This document shows positions 33,609 to 43,276 of a stretch of DNA of 64,000 bases, piece after piece. The DNA comes from an uncultured Prevotellaceae bacterium (lineage in GTDB: Bacteria; Bacteroidota; Bacteroidia; Bacteroidales; Bacteroidaceae). The position numbers and the translations under genes are program-made. Location: the NCBI GenBank assembly GCA_949299545.1, contig CASGAM010000034.1:18307-82306 (forward strand). The letters are read 5' to 3'. The notes under the pieces are model-generated. The model ran no database searches. It saw only the letters and a program-made list of their open reading frames with translations, and had not been told where the DNA came from. Each line of letters begins with the position of its first letter. Position 1 is the stretch's first letter.

Positions 33609-34601
33609 TCAATCTTTTATTTCCGGCCAGCCGTCGTCAGTCCAGGTGATGGGCTTTAACAACAGTTTTGGGGTACCGTTTTCTGCAATAGAGTATGCGT
33701 GAGCAACAAAATAATCCGTACCGTTAAAATGGTAGGCTGCATTATGTCCGATGCCGGCCCATACGCTGTCGCCTTGAATTAAAATTGTTCCTCCTCCCTC
33801 AGCCATGTCTATGCCGTTTTTATCAAGATAAGGGCCTGTAACCTCCTTTGAACGTCCTACTGCCACTTTGTAGTTGCTTTGTGTGCCTTTGCAGCAATAA
33901 TCGAATGAAACGAACAAGTAATAGAATCCGTTATGTCGCATGATAAATGGTGCCTCTACGGCTCCATTCCCTTTTTTCTGGCTGCCGGGAATTGTTGTTC
34001 GCCGTGACAGACTGTACCATTCTTCCGGTTGTGATAGTGCCATCAGATCGTTGGTTAACTTTACGAGTTTTATGCCGTCCCAAAAGGAACCGAAAGCCAT
34101 CCAAGGTGAGCCGTCGTTGCCGATTACTATGTTGGGGTCGATGGCATTCCAGTTATCTCTGCCTTGGATTGATTGCAGTATCATGCCGTGGTCAGTCCAC
34201 TTGAAGTTTGGCGCTGTGGGGTCTAAGGTTATGTTTGTGGCATGTCCTATGGCCGAAGTGTTTTTCCCGAATGAAGAACAAGAGTAGAAAAGGTGGTATA
34301 GTCCGTTATGGAATATAATGTCCGGTGCCCATGTATGTCCTTTGTATTCAGGGATAAGTCGGGTTGCCCAAGCTGGAGCTTTCTCGAAGACAGGACGCTC
34401 CATTTTCCAGTTCTTCAAATCTTTAGAGGACATCACTGAGATACCGTTGCCGGTGGCAAAAAGGTAATAAGAACCTTGGCATAAGGCCATTGTCGGGTCG
34501 TGTACTACCACGTTGCTTATATCTGTTGTCCGGTCAGTTTGGGCTATACAGGTAAAGGATGACAGGACGATGCATATTAGAAGTGTATAAAGTGTTTTCA
34601 T
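33609..34601 (-). CDS. Arabinan endo-1,5-alpha-L-arabinanase, GH43 family
   Basis: This 330-residue exported enzyme is predicted to cut the 1,5-linked backbone of arabinan, the side chain of pectin. The signal peptide is MKTLYTLLICIVLSSFTCIA. The five-bladed propeller shows the GH43 triad: base D35 in VVVHDPTMAL, D155 in WNAIDPNIV, and acid E216 in NGAVEAPFIM. The spacing matches the triad of characterised arabinanases. HTWAPDIIFHNGLYHLFYS and FDYCCKG are also typical. The ATG at 34601 was chosen for the signal peptide. No SusC/SusD pair is nearby, so it is not in a visible polysaccharide utilisation locus. Confidence 0.9.
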   Translation of the reverse strand: MKTLYTLLICIVLSSFTCIAQTDRTTDISNVVVHDPTMALCQGSYYLFATGNGISVMSSKDLKNWKMERPVFEKAPAWATRLIPEYKGHTWAPDIIFHNGLYHLFYSCSSFGKNTSAIGHATNITLDPTAPNFKWTDHGMILQSIQGRDNWNAIDPNIVIGNDGSPWMAFGSFWDGIKLVKLTNDLMALSQPEEWYSLSRRTTIPGSQKKGNGAVEAPFIMRHNGFYYLFVSFDYCCKGTQSNYKVAVGRSKEVTGPYLDKNGIDMAEGGGTILIQGDSVWAGIGHNAAYHFNGTDYFVAHAYSIAENGTPKLLLKPITWTDDGWPEIKD

Positions 34602-34626
34602 GACTAACGCTTTTAAGAAAGCAAAT

Positions 34627-34656
34627 GCCTGCCAACAACTAAGGTTGCCGGCAGGC
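34627..34656 (-). terminator. Possible terminator after pckA
   Basis: GCCTGCC (34627-34633) pairs with GGCAGGC (34650-34656), 53 bp past the pckA stop. The T run on the minus strand is weak (ATTTGCTTTC). Confidence 0.45.
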
Positions 34657-34708
34657 TGGTTTGAATTTATTTGCTTACACATCGCTCTTGATGTGTACGG
34701 AATGTGAC

Positions 34709-36316
34709 TTACAATTTCGGTCCGGCTGCTACAAGAGCTTTACCAGCTTCATTGCTTGTGAACTTAGCGAAGTTCTTGATGAAACGTCCAGCAAGATCTT
34801 TAGCTTTTTCTTCCCATTCTGAAGCCGCCTTGTAGGTGTCACGCGGATCCAAGATGTTAGGATCAACACCCGGCAATTCTGTAGGAACTACGAAGTCGAA
34901 GAACGGAATGGTCTTTGTAGGAGCCTTGTCGATAGAACCGTCGAGGATTGCATCAATAATGCCACGGGTATCTTTGATGGAGATACGTTTGCCGCTACCG
35001 TTCCATCCTGTATTTACCAAGTATGCTTTTGCACCGGTCATTTCCATCTTCTTAACCAATTCTTCTGCATATTTTGTTGGATGCAGGCTCAAGAAGGCAG
35101 CACCGAAGCAAGCAGAGAATGTCGGAGTCGGTTCAGTAATACCGCGCTCTGTACCTGCCAGTTTTGCGGTGAATCCAGACAAGAAATAGTACTGAGCCTG
35201 TTCAGGATTCAAGATTGATACAGGAGGCAATACACCGAATGCATCAGCTGACAAGAAGATAACCTGTTTTGCATGTGGACCCTTTGAAACAGGCTTAACA
35301 ATGTTTTCAATGTGGTAGATAGGATAAGAAACGCGGGTGTTTTCAGTAACGCTCTTATCTGCGAAATCTATTTTGCCGTCTTCTGCTACAGTTACATTCT
35401 CCAAGAGGGCATCACGTTTGATGGCGTTGTAGATATCGGGTTCTGATTCTTTGTCAAGATTGATAACTTTTGCATAGCAACCACCTTCATAGTTGAATAC
35501 GCCTTCATCATCCCATCCGTGTTCGTCGTCACCAATCAACAAACGTTTTGGATCTGTTGACAAGGTAGTTTTACCAGTACCGGACAAACCGAAGAAGATA
35601 GCAGAGCTTTTGCCTTCTTTGTCAGTATTGGCAGAGCAGTGCATGGAAGCAATGCCACGCAACGGATTCAGGTAGTTCATGATAGAGAAAATACCTTTCT
35701 TCATCTCACCGCCGTACCAAGTATTCAGGATAACCTGTTCATTGGTCTTGAGGTTGAAGACAGTTGCTGTTTCTGAGTTCAAGCCTAATTCTTTGTAGTT
35801 GTCAACTTTTGCTTTAGCAGCGTTGAAAGAAACGAAGTCGGGCTCACCGTAGTTTGCTAATTCTTCAGCAGTCGGACGGATAAACATATTGGTTACGAAA
35901 TGTGCCTGCCATGCTACTTCCATAATGAAACGCACTTTAAGGCGTGTTGCTTCGTTGGCACCGCAGAATGTATCGATAACAAACAAACGTTTGCCTGATA
36001 ATTCTTTTACAGCTTTTGCTTTCAAATCTGCCCATGCAGCTTCTGAGCAAGGCTTGTTGTCATTTTTATATTCATCGGTTGTCCACCATACAGTGTTTTC
36101 GCTGGCTTCATTCTTTACAAAGAATTTGTCCTTAGGAGAACGACCTGTATAGATACCTGTCATCACATTAACCGCACCGAGTTCGGTTACTTTGCCTTTC
36201 TCATAACCTTCCAAACCGGCTTTTGTTTCTTCTGCGAACAACACATCGTATGAGGGGTTGTGCAGGATTTCAACGGTATCCTTAATACCGTACTTACTCA
36301 AATCAATATTTGCCAT
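34709..36316 (-). CDS. pckA: Phosphoenolpyruvate carboxykinase (ATP)
   Basis: This 535-residue cytoplasmic enzyme interconverts oxaloacetate and PEP with ATP/ADP. Landmarks are [16 protein letters not shown], the kinase P-loop [18 protein letters not shown], the metal-binding [21 protein letters not shown] start, and [14 protein letters not shown]. In Bacteroidales the enzyme often runs toward oxaloacetate with CO2 fixation and ATP gain, feeding fumarate reduction and succinate. That fits the methylmalonyl-CoA mutase and decarboxylase genes farther right. A TAACTTTG box at 36377 lies about 60 bp upstream. It is a single-gene unit. Confidence 0.97.
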   Translation of the reverse strand: MANIDLSKYGIKDTVEILHNPSYDVLFAEETKAGLEGYEKGKVTELGAVNVMTGIYTGRSPKDKFFVKNEASENTVWWTTDEYKNDNKPCSEAAWADLKAKAVKELSGKRLFVIDTFCGANEATRLKVRFIMEVAWQAHFVTNMFIRPTAEELANYGEPDFVSFNAAKAKVDNYKELGLNSETATVFNLKTNEQVILNTWYGGEMKKGIFSIMNYLNPLRGIASMHCSANTDKEGKSSAIFFGLSGTGKTTLSTDPKRLLIGDDEHGWDDEGVFNYEGGCYAKVINLDKESEPDIYNAIKRDALLENVTVAEDGKIDFADKSVTENTRVSYPIYHIENIVKPVSKGPHAKQVIFLSADAFGVLPPVSILNPEQAQYYFLSGFTAKLAGTERGITEPTPTFSACFGAAFLSLHPTKYAEELVKKMEMTGAKAYLVNTGWNGSGKRISIKDTRGIIDAILDGSIDKAPTKTIPFFDFVVPTELPGVDPNILDPRDTYKAASEWEEKAKDLAGRFIKNFAKFTSNEAGKALVAAGPKL

Positions 36317-36376
36317 TTCCTAAAAAAATAAATTGGTTAATATTTAAGTTGTATATAGTCCCATTAATTTCATGGA

Positions 36377-36384
36377 CAAAGTTA
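36377..36384 (-). promoter_or_regulatory. Promoter box of pckA
   Basis: Minus-strand TAACTTTG, an exact TAnnTTTG, 60 bp before the ATG at 36316. Confidence 0.6.
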
Positions 36385-36556
36385 CGAAGTTTTGCCCGCT
36401 GATAAAACTTTTGCAGCAATTATTTTTCTTAATATGAATGGTTTCCGCGTTAATTTTCGCAAAATGAAAATGTATTACACCTATTTGTAATACGGACTTT
36501 GCATTTCTTGTATTATCTATAGTGCATGCAACCTACTGTATATGGAGTTTTGCGAG

Positions 36557-36590
36557 CAGGGCCGTTTGCCAATTTTGGCAAACGGCCCTG
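36557..36590. repeat. 16-bp perfect palindrome after korB
   Basis: Arms at 36557-36572 and 36575-36590 (CAGGGCCGTTTGCCAA and its complement) with a two-base TT centre. It begins about 20 bp past the korB stop. Neither strand has a T run after it, so it is not an ordinary terminator. Confidence 0.8.
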
Positions 36591-36610
36591 AGCTATGCAG
36601 ACTGTTTTCA

Positions 36611-37618
36611 TTACTCTTTCACCTCCCAAATATCATTGGTATAGAGAAGTTCTTCAAAATTGTGATAAGGCTTTTGAGTCTTTATTTCATCAATTTGTGC
36701 ATGTACAGCCTGGTCGTATGTCGGAGCATCTACGTCGCGTATAACACCCAAGGCAATCGGGAAGTCCGGCCCTTGCATGAGAGCTAATTTTAAATGTAAC
36801 GTATTGTCTTCGCAGTGTGCGTCGTGTACCAACAGGTCTTTTTCTGTGATGCCGTTTTCACCTATTTTTACGACTTTTAATCCGAAACCTTCTTGTACAA
36901 GTCCGAACTCATTGTTTTCACCAAAGCGCATTGGACGACCATGCTCTAAGTAAATGGCGTTACGTGCCCGTCCTTCTTTGCTATATACTGAATCGTGTGT
37001 TCCATCATTGAAAATGACGCAGTTTTGCAGGATCTCGCATACAGATGCCCCTTTGTGTGCATGGGCGGCTTTAAGTATTTCCACCGTTCCGGCTGCGTCT
37101 GTTGCTACAGCACGGGCAAAAAAGTGTCCGCGTGCGCCGAAACATAGTTCTGCCGGATTAAAAGGATCCTCAACAGTTCCGTATGGTGATGATTTGCTGA
37201 CAAAACCGCGTGGTGAAGTCGGAGAGTACTGGCCTTTTGTAAGGCCGTAGATCCGGTTATTAAGCAAGATCATGTTAATATCCACGTTCCTTCGGATGGC
37301 ATGGATAAAATGATTGCCACCAATGGCTAAACCGTCGCCGTCACCTGAGATCTGCCATACGCTGATTGCCGGGTTGGCAACTTTGAATCCCGTTGAAATG
37401 GCAGCGGCACGCCCATGTATGGTTTGCATGGCGTAAGTATTCATGTAATACGGGAGACGGCTGGAACAACCGATTCCGGAAATGACGGCTGTTTCGTGAG
37501 GGGCTACGCCAATTTCGGCCATAGCTTTGTGCAGTGAAGCCAGAAAGAAATGGTCGCCGCATCCCGGGCACCAACGAGGCTGCCCTTTTTTATAGTCTTT
37601 TGCTGTATATTCGCTCAT
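36611..37618 (-). CDS. korB: 2-oxoacid:ferredoxin oxidoreductase, beta subunit
   Basis: This 335-residue subunit carries thiamine diphosphate and part of the Fe-S centre. It begins MSEYTAKDYKKGQPRWCPGC, whose CPGCG motif (17-21) binds the cluster. The TPP segment is ISGDGDGLAIGGNHF with the downstream NN of LLNNRIYGLTKGQYSPTSPRG. The ATG at 37618 was used; a TTG five codons earlier is less likely. It follows the alpha subunit by 23 bp. The pair oxidises a 2-oxoacid (2-oxoglutarate by family resemblance) to the acyl-CoA with reduction of ferredoxin, in an anaerobic branched TCA route. The exact substrate is inferred. Confidence 0.92.
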   Translation of the reverse strand: MSEYTAKDYKKGQPRWCPGCGDHFFLASLHKAMAEIGVAPHETAVISGIGCSSRLPYYMNTYAMQTIHGRAAAISTGFKVANPAISVWQISGDGDGLAIGGNHFIHAIRRNVDINMILLNNRIYGLTKGQYSPTSPRGFVSKSSPYGTVEDPFNPAELCFGARGHFFARAVATDAAGTVEILKAAHAHKGASVCEILQNCVIFNDGTHDSVYSKEGRARNAIYLEHGRPMRFGENNEFGLVQEGFGLKVVKIGENGITEKDLLVHDAHCEDNTLHLKLALMQGPDFPIALGVIRDVDAPTYDQAVHAQIDEIKTQKPYHNFEELLYTNDIWEVKE

Positions 37619-37641
37619 TTTTGTATGTTTCAAAAGTTGGA

Positions 37642-39489
37642 CTATTTGTTATAAATCTCATCGAAAGCGGTTTTTAATTCTGCTACTACGAATGGCTGTC
37701 CTTTAACTTGGTTGAATTGGTATGGGGTGAAGCCATCTACTTTCATGCGCAGATAACCGGCAAACTGTCCTAAGTTCTGTTCGGCTACTACTACTTTCTT
37801 ATAGCGTTTCAGCACTTCTGCCGTGTTGGCTGGCAGTGGATTTAGGTAAGAGAAATGTGCGAGGGCAACTTTCTTGCCTTCGGCTATCATTTCGTCCATG
37901 GCTGAGTGTAAATGTCCGTAGGTTCCTCCGAATCCGACAATTAACAGCTCTGCATCTGCTGCACAACCTTCTACTTCTACATTTGGAACAGGGATTTTTG
38001 CAACTTTCTCGGCACGCAAGCGGCACATTTTGTCATGATTTTCAGGATCAGTGCTGATGGCGCCGGTGCGTCCGTCTTTTTCAAGACCACCTAAGATATG
38101 AGTGTAACCTTCTTGTCCCGGAATAGCCCAATACCGCACCTGGTTTTCCGGATTACGTTGGTAGGGAGTATAGTTTCCCGCCATTTCCGGTGTGACGTAA
38201 GGTGGTTTTATTTCAGGGTAATCAGCCAGCTGTGGAAGTTTGAATGCTCCAGAACCGTTTGCAACGAAAGCATCAGTTAACAAAACCACTGGTGTCATGT
38301 GTTCTAAGGCAATTTTGCAGGCGTTGTAAGCTGCATCGAAGCAGTTGGTTGGTGATGTGGCAGCGATGACAGGCATCGGTGATTCGCCGTTACGTCCGAA
38401 TAAAGCCTGTAATAAGTCCGTTTGTTCGCTCTTGGTAGGTAAACCAGTGGATGGTCCTCCACGTTGTACGTTGAGTACGACTAATGGCAATTCTGTGATT
38501 ACAGCAAGGTTCATGGCTTCCGATTTCAGGCAGACGCCCGGACCAGAAGTGGAAGTCACTGCAAGTGCGCCTGCAAAAGCAGCTCCTACTGATGATGCGC
38601 AACCGGCAATTTCGTCTTCACATTGTACTGTCATCACGCCTAAACTTTTATGTTTTGACAGTTCATGTAGAACATCCGTAGCCGGTGTAATGGGGTATGA
38701 ACCGAGGAACAGGGGTAATCCTGCCTTTTCTGCTGCCGCAATGAAGCCGTAAGCGGTTGCTTTGTTACCCATAATATCCATGTATTTCCCCGGTTTTTTG
38801 ATTTTAGATTCGATTTTATAAGTATGTGCGACAGAAGCATGCGTATTAGCACCATAGTCATATCCTGCTTGGATTACCTTGATGTTGGCATCTGCGATAG
38901 CTGGCTTTTTGGCAAACTTCTCACGTAGCATGTCGAATGCGATATTGATGTCTCTTTGGAAGAGCCAGCATACTAAACCCAATGCAAACATGTTACGGCA
39001 TTTCAGGATTGCTTTGTTGTCCATTCCGGTATCGGCTAAACAGTCTTTTACCATTTGGGTGATGGGGGCTGCAATTACATCGTTCTTGATGCCCATTTCG
39101 GCAATGGGGTCATTTGTAGTGAAAGCTGCTTTTTCCAAATCTTTTGCTTGGAAACTGTCGGTGTCAATGATGATGCAGGCCGTTGGTTTGGCAAAACGGT
39201 ATTGTGTCTTTAAGGCGGCTGCATTCATGGCCACTAAAACATCGCATTTATCACCCGGCGTGAAAACTTTTCCAGCACCGATATGTACCTGAAAACCCGA
39301 AACGCCGGTCAGTGAACCTTGCGGGGCACGGATATCGGCCGGATAATCTGGAAACGTACATATATCATTACCTTCTGTGGCTGAGACTGTCGAGAAAATA
39401 TTTCCCGCCAACTGCATTCCGTCACCGGAATCTCCCGAGAAGCGAACCACGACCTGATCCAACTCCTTAACTTCTAATGCATCTGCCAT
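37642..39489 (-). CDS. korA: 2-oxoacid:ferredoxin oxidoreductase, alpha subunit (gamma fused)
   Basis: This 615-residue subunit fuses the gamma domain (about 1-190, VRFSGDSGDGMQLAGNIFST) to the alpha domain (about 230-610; PITPATDVLHELSKH, QCEDEIAGCASSVGAAFAG, TSTSGPGVCLKSEAMNLAV, and VLNVQRGGPSTGLPTKSEQTD in short words). The YPITPATD motif contacts CoA and thiamine diphosphate in related enzymes. The fused type is common for KorA of Bacteroidetes. It is the first gene of a two-gene unit with korB. Two imperfect -7-like boxes lie near 39540-39560, but no clear consensus promoter was found. Confidence 0.92.
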   Translation of the reverse strand: MADALEVKELDQVVVRFSGDSGDGMQLAGNIFSTVSATEGNDICTFPDYPADIRAPQGSLTGVSGFQVHIGAGKVFTPGDKCDVLVAMNAAALKTQYRFAKPTACIIIDTDSFQAKDLEKAAFTTNDPIAEMGIKNDVIAAPITQMVKDCLADTGMDNKAILKCRNMFALGLVCWLFQRDINIAFDMLREKFAKKPAIADANIKVIQAGYDYGANTHASVAHTYKIESKIKKPGKYMDIMGNKATAYGFIAAAEKAGLPLFLGSYPITPATDVLHELSKHKSLGVMTVQCEDEIAGCASSVGAAFAGALAVTSTSGPGVCLKSEAMNLAVITELPLVVLNVQRGGPSTGLPTKSEQTDLLQALFGRNGESPMPVIAATSPTNCFDAAYNACKIALEHMTPVVLLTDAFVANGSGAFKLPQLADYPEIKPPYVTPEMAGNYTPYQRNPENQVRYWAIPGQEGYTHILGGLEKDGRTGAISTDPENHDKMCRLRAEKVAKIPVPNVEVEGCAADAELLIVGFGGTYGHLHSAMDEMIAEGKKVALAHFSYLNPLPANTAEVLKRYKKVVVAEQNLGQFAGYLRMKVDGFTPYQFNQVKGQPFVVAELKTAFDEIYNK

Positions 39490-39737
39490 ATTCTTAAATA
39501 GGTTATATAGTTTATTTGTTTTATTTTTACCTCAAACGGTTGCAAAGTTCGCAAAGAATCACTAAAAAACAAAATATTTTGCTTTTAAAAATCAGTTTAA
39601 ACAGAATATTTGTTATTAAAAGACGCTTTTTTGTAGCAAATCTAAATCTTTCGTTTCCCTTTAATGTCTTTTAAAAGTTAATGTGCTGTTATTGTACTTT
39701 TTTCTTTAAGACTGTTCTTAATATAAAAGAAAAAGAT

Positions 39738-39745
39738 TATCTTTG
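39738..39745 (+). promoter_or_regulatory. Promoter box of tRNA-Arg
   Basis: TATCTTTG, an exact TAnnTTTG, 15 bp before the first base of the mature tRNA. Confidence 0.65.
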
Positions 39746-39760
39746 CACAACTTTTTGTGC

Positions 39761-39832
39761 GCCCCTGTAGTTCAATGGATAGAACTACGGTTTCCTAAAC
39801 CGCCAATCCGGGTTCGATTCCCGGCGGGGGTA
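39761..39832 (+). tRNA. tRNA-Arg, anticodon CCT
   Basis: A 72-nt cloverleaf. The acceptor arm GCCCCTG pairs with CGGGGGT (two G-U pairs). The D arm is GTTC/GAAC, the anticodon loop TTCCTAA gives anticodon CCT (reads AGG), and the T arm is CCGGG-TTCGATT-CCCGG. The CCA end is not encoded. A frame running through it is not a gene. Confidence 0.95.
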
Positions 39833-39916
39833 CGATGGCTGAATTTCAATAGGACTTGTCGTATTGGCAAAAGGCATTTTCTCCATATCATTTCCGAAAA
39901 TCATAATATTGTAGAT

Positions 39917-40843
39917 ATGAATGGTAAGACTAAAGGTTATCTTTTAGGGATTATCGCCGCGGCTACATACGGAATGAATCCGCTATTTGCCCTTCCCCTT
40001 TATCAAGATGGTGTTGACACTGATTCGGTTCTTTTTTTTCGTTATCTTTTTGCGATATTGATTGTCGGAACCATGACGAAGATGCGAGGGCGTAGTCTCA
40101 AACTGTCGCGGGAGGAAATATGGCCGTTGGCTATGATGGGATTTTTGGCTGCTTTCTCATCATTGACTCTGTTTATGAGCTATCATTACATGGCGGCTGG
40201 TATTGCTTCGACAATCCTTTTCGTATATCCTATTCTTGTTGCACTTATCATGGTGGCGTTTTTCAAGGAGAAGTTGACTTTGCAGACGGTTCTTTGTATC
40301 ATTCTTGCCCTAAGTGGTATCGGTTTGCTTTATAAGAACGAGCAGGGTGATACTCTCGATGCAACGGGAATTGCGTTTGTCATGGCTTCAGCTTTGTCTT
40401 ATGCAGTATATATTGTTGGGGCCAACCGCCCTGCTTTGCGACGGATTCCGACAGTTAAATTGACCTTTTATGTGTTGGTGTTCGGTTTTTTGCTATTCAT
40501 AGCCACTACTCGCGGTGGGACGGCGCTTGTTTTGCCTCAAAAATGGTATTTGTGGTTTAATTTTTTTGCATTAGCGCTGTTCCCGACGGCTGTTTCGTTT
40601 TTTTGTACGACGCTTGCGGTGCATTATATCGGTTCTACTCCAACGGCTATTCTGGGAGCGCTTGAGCCTGTTGTCGCCGTTATCTTTGGGGTTACGCTTT
40701 TTGGCGAGCCTTTTACGCAACGTATCATGATCGGTATTATTGTCATCATTGTAGCGGTGACCTTAGTTATTGCCGGGGGCAGTGTTACGACAGCCTTAGT
40801 ACGTTTTCGTAAACTTTTCCCGCGTGTGAAACGAAAAAGGTAA
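39917..40843 (+). CDS. EamA/DMT-family transporter
   Basis: This 308-residue inner-membrane protein has ten predicted helices in two five-helix EamA repeats. The first opens with MNGKTKGYLLGIIAAATYGMN in short words and the second with ATGIAFVMASALSYAVYIVGA. The late ALEPVVAVIFGVTLFGE is a frequent EamA motif (ilALEPVFA.l.g...lgE). DMT exporters move amino acids, nucleobases or other metabolites; the substrate is unknown here. The ATG at 39917 was chosen because the longer frame would read through the tRNA. It lies 85 bp after tRNA-Arg and could be transcribed with it. Confidence 0.9.
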   Translation: MNGKTKGYLLGIIAAATYGMNPLFALPLYQDGVDTDSVLFFRYLFAILIVGTMTKMRGRSLKLSREEIWPLAMMGFLAAFSSLTLFMSYHYMAAGIASTILFVYPILVALIMVAFFKEKLTLQTVLCIILALSGIGLLYKNEQGDTLDATGIAFVMASALSYAVYIVGANRPALRRIPTVKLTFYVLVFGFLLFIATTRGGTALVLPQKWYLWFNFFALALFPTAVSFFCTTLAVHYIGSTPTAILGALEPVVAVIFGVTLFGEPFTQRIMIGIIVIIVAVTLVIAGGSVTTALVRFRKLFPRVKRKR

Positions 40844-41031
40844 AAACATGAGGACGTGAGAATGTTTGGAATCAGAGCGCTTTCGGAACCCGAAGTTATG
40901 CAATAATAGTGATAATGTATTATTGTAAGTAGTTGTGTCATTTCTTTGGATGTGGCCGGCGTCGTTTGTGAAAGTGTAATTTTGTTTATTTACTTCCTCT
41001 TCAGATCTTGTCATTCCCCTGCACTTTTCAA

Positions 41032-41083
41032 AATTAAAAGGAGTCGTGTCGAAATTTTGCGTTTCAACACGACTCCTTTAATT
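41032..41083. terminator. Bidirectional terminator between the DMT gene and mutB
   Basis: AAAGGAGTCGTGT (41037-41049) pairs with ACACGACTCCTTT (41067-41079), with further partial pairing inside. Both flanks are A/T-rich, giving T runs on both strands. It lies 28 bp past the mutB stop on the minus strand. Confidence 0.85.
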
Positions 41084-41110
41084 ATATAGGTATAGTCTGT
41101 TAATACAATC

Positions 41111-43276
41111 TTATTCTTTGTCTAAAAGAATCTTCATCATTTCACAGGCTGCTTTCGCTACAGACGTTCCGGGGCCGAAGATGGCTGCTACGCCGGCCTT
41201 GTAAAGGAAATCATAGTCTTGAGCCGGGATGACACCACCGGCAATAACCATGATATCTTCACGGCCTAATTTCTTCAGTTCATCGATAACTTGCGGGATA
41301 AGTGTCTTGTGACCGGCTGCCAATGAACTGACGCCAAGGATATTCACATCGTTTTCAACGGCTTGTCTTGCTGCTTCGGCTGGTGTCTGGAACAACGGTC
41401 CCATGTCGACATCAAAACCACAATCTGCATAACCGGTGGCACATACTTTAGCGCCACGGTCGTGTCCGTCCTGTCCCATTTTGGCTATCATGATACGTGG
41501 GCGTCGTCCTTCCTGGCGCGCAAATTCTTCTGTCAACTCGCAGGCTGTGTCGAAGTCGGCATCTGCTTTACTTTCTGATGAGTACACTTGTGAAATGGTT
41601 CTGATTACTGCTTTGTAACGACCTACGATAGCTTCGCAGGCATCTGAGATTTCTCCTAATGTCGCGCGAACGCCGGCTGCCTTGACTGCTAAGTCTAACA
41701 AATTATGTTCGCTTTTTTTGCCTTCGTTGAATTCGCGGACACATGCCGTAATGGCGGCCAATGCTTTCTTGACTTCTTCTTCGTTGCGTGATGCCTTGAG
41801 CTGTCTGAGGTTTTCTTCCTGTTGCAAGCGCACGGCTGTATTGTCAACTTCGAGAATGTCAATCGGGTCCTCGTGGTCAAGACGGTATTTGTTCACACCT
41901 ACAATCGTTTGGGCGCCGGAATCGATGCGTGCCTGGGTACGTGCTGCTGCTTCCTCAATACGCATTTTGGGTAGTCCCGTTTCGATGGCTTTGGCCATAC
42001 CGCCAAGTTTTTCAATTTCCTGAATGTGTTCCCATGCCTTGTGTACTAACTCGTTGGTCAGCGTTTCCACATAGTATGAACCTGCCCATGGGTCGATATG
42101 CTTGCAAACCTGTGTTTCATTTTGGATGTAAATCTGGGTATTGCGTGCAATACGTGCGGAGAAGTCCGTCGGTAGGGCGATAGCCTCGTCAAGTGAGTTG
42201 GTATGCAGTGATTGGGTATGTCCTAAAACGGCTGCCATGGCTTCGATGCAGGTGCGGCCGACATTGTTGAAAGGATCTTGTTCTGTGAGAGACCATCCGG
42301 ACGTTTGTGAATGTGTACGCAAAGCCATTGATTTCGGATTTTTTGCACCAAAACTCTTCACAATCTTAGCCCATAGCAGTCTGGCTGCACGCATCTTTGC
42401 AATTTCCATGAAATGATTCATACCGATTGCCCAGAAGAAAGATAGGCGAGGTGCGAAAGCGTCTATGTCGATGCCGGCATTTACGCCTGCACGAATATAA
42501 TCGATACCGTCTGCCAACGTATAAGCCAACTCGATGTCTGCCGTTGCACCGGCTTCTTGCATGTGGTAGCCTGAAATAGAGATAGAGTTGAACTTCGGCA
42601 TCTTTTGAGATGTGTATTCAAAGATGTCGGCAATAATTTTCATTGAGAAGGCTGGTGGGTATATATAAGTATTACGCACCATGAACTCTTTTAGAATGTC
42701 GTTTTGGATGGTTCCTGCCATTTCTTCCAGTTGGGCGCCTTGTTCAAGACCGGCGTTGATGTAGAAAGCCAAAATAGGCAGTACGGCACCGTTCATGGTC
42801 ATGGATACAGACATTTTGTTCAAAGGAATGCCTTCAAACAACACTTTCATGTTTTCAAGTGAGCAGATGGAAACGCCCGCTTTGCCTACATCGCCCACTA
42901 CACGTTCGTTATCAGGGTCATATCCGCGGTGGGTCGGCAAGTCAAATGCTACAGATAGTCCTTTCTGTCCACTCGCTAAGTTACGGCGGTAGAATGCATT
43001 ACTTTCTTCTGCTGTCGAAAAACCTGCATACTGACGGATGGTCCACGGGCGGAACGGGTACATCATACTATATGGGCCGCGCAGGAACGGAGGAATACCG
43101 GCAGCAAAGTCAAGGTGTTCCATCCCTTCAAGATCTTCTTTGGTATATACCGGTTGTATGTCTATTTGTTCCGGTGTTTTCCAGTTGGCGGTAATACCGC
43201 TTTCTTTCTGCCAGTCATGGCCATTCTTAGTCTCAAAACCGGCAAATATGTCTATATCTTTAAAATTCTGTCTCAT
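41111..43276 (-). CDS. mutB: Methylmalonyl-CoA mutase, large subunit
   Basis: This 721-residue B12-dependent enzyme interconverts succinyl-CoA and (R)-methylmalonyl-CoA. The N-terminal TIM barrel (about 30-420) binds the CoA ester ([39 protein letters not shown]). The C-terminal Rossmann domain has the base-off B12 motif in [13 protein letters not shown] (D-x-H-x-x-G near residue 603) with the later [13 protein letters not shown] and [12 protein letters not shown]. It has normal length. It starts within the last codons of mutA (ATGA overlap), so translation is coupled. It supplies methylmalonyl-CoA for the decarboxylase at 49.8-54 kb. Confidence 0.97.
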   Translation of the reverse strand: MRQNFKDIDIFAGFETKNGHDWQKESGITANWKTPEQIDIQPVYTKEDLEGMEHLDFAAGIPPFLRGPYSMMYPFRPWTIRQYAGFSTAEESNAFYRRNLASGQKGLSVAFDLPTHRGYDPDNERVVGDVGKAGVSICSLENMKVLFEGIPLNKMSVSMTMNGAVLPILAFYINAGLEQGAQLEEMAGTIQNDILKEFMVRNTYIYPPAFSMKIIADIFEYTSQKMPKFNSISISGYHMQEAGATADIELAYTLADGIDYIRAGVNAGIDIDAFAPRLSFFWAIGMNHFMEIAKMRAARLLWAKIVKSFGAKNPKSMALRTHSQTSGWSLTEQDPFNNVGRTCIEAMAAVLGHTQSLHTNSLDEAIALPTDFSARIARNTQIYIQNETQVCKHIDPWAGSYYVETLTNELVHKAWEHIQEIEKLGGMAKAIETGLPKMRIEEAAARTQARIDSGAQTIVGVNKYRLDHEDPIDILEVDNTAVRLQQEENLRQLKASRNEEEVKKALAAITACVREFNEGKKSEHNLLDLAVKAAGVRATLGEISDACEAIVGRYKAVIRTISQVYSSESKADADFDTACELTEEFARQEGRRPRIMIAKMGQDGHDRGAKVCATGYADCGFDVDMGPLFQTPAEAARQAVENDVNILGVSSLAAGHKTLIPQVIDELKKLGREDIMVIAGGVIPAQDYDFLYKAGVAAIFGPGTSVAKAACEMMKILLDKE

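Noticed and set aside
39743-39916. In-frame extension of the DMT transporter upstream to 39743
   Set aside because: It would translate through a well-folded tRNA-Arg gene; the ATG at 39917 starts the first membrane helix.
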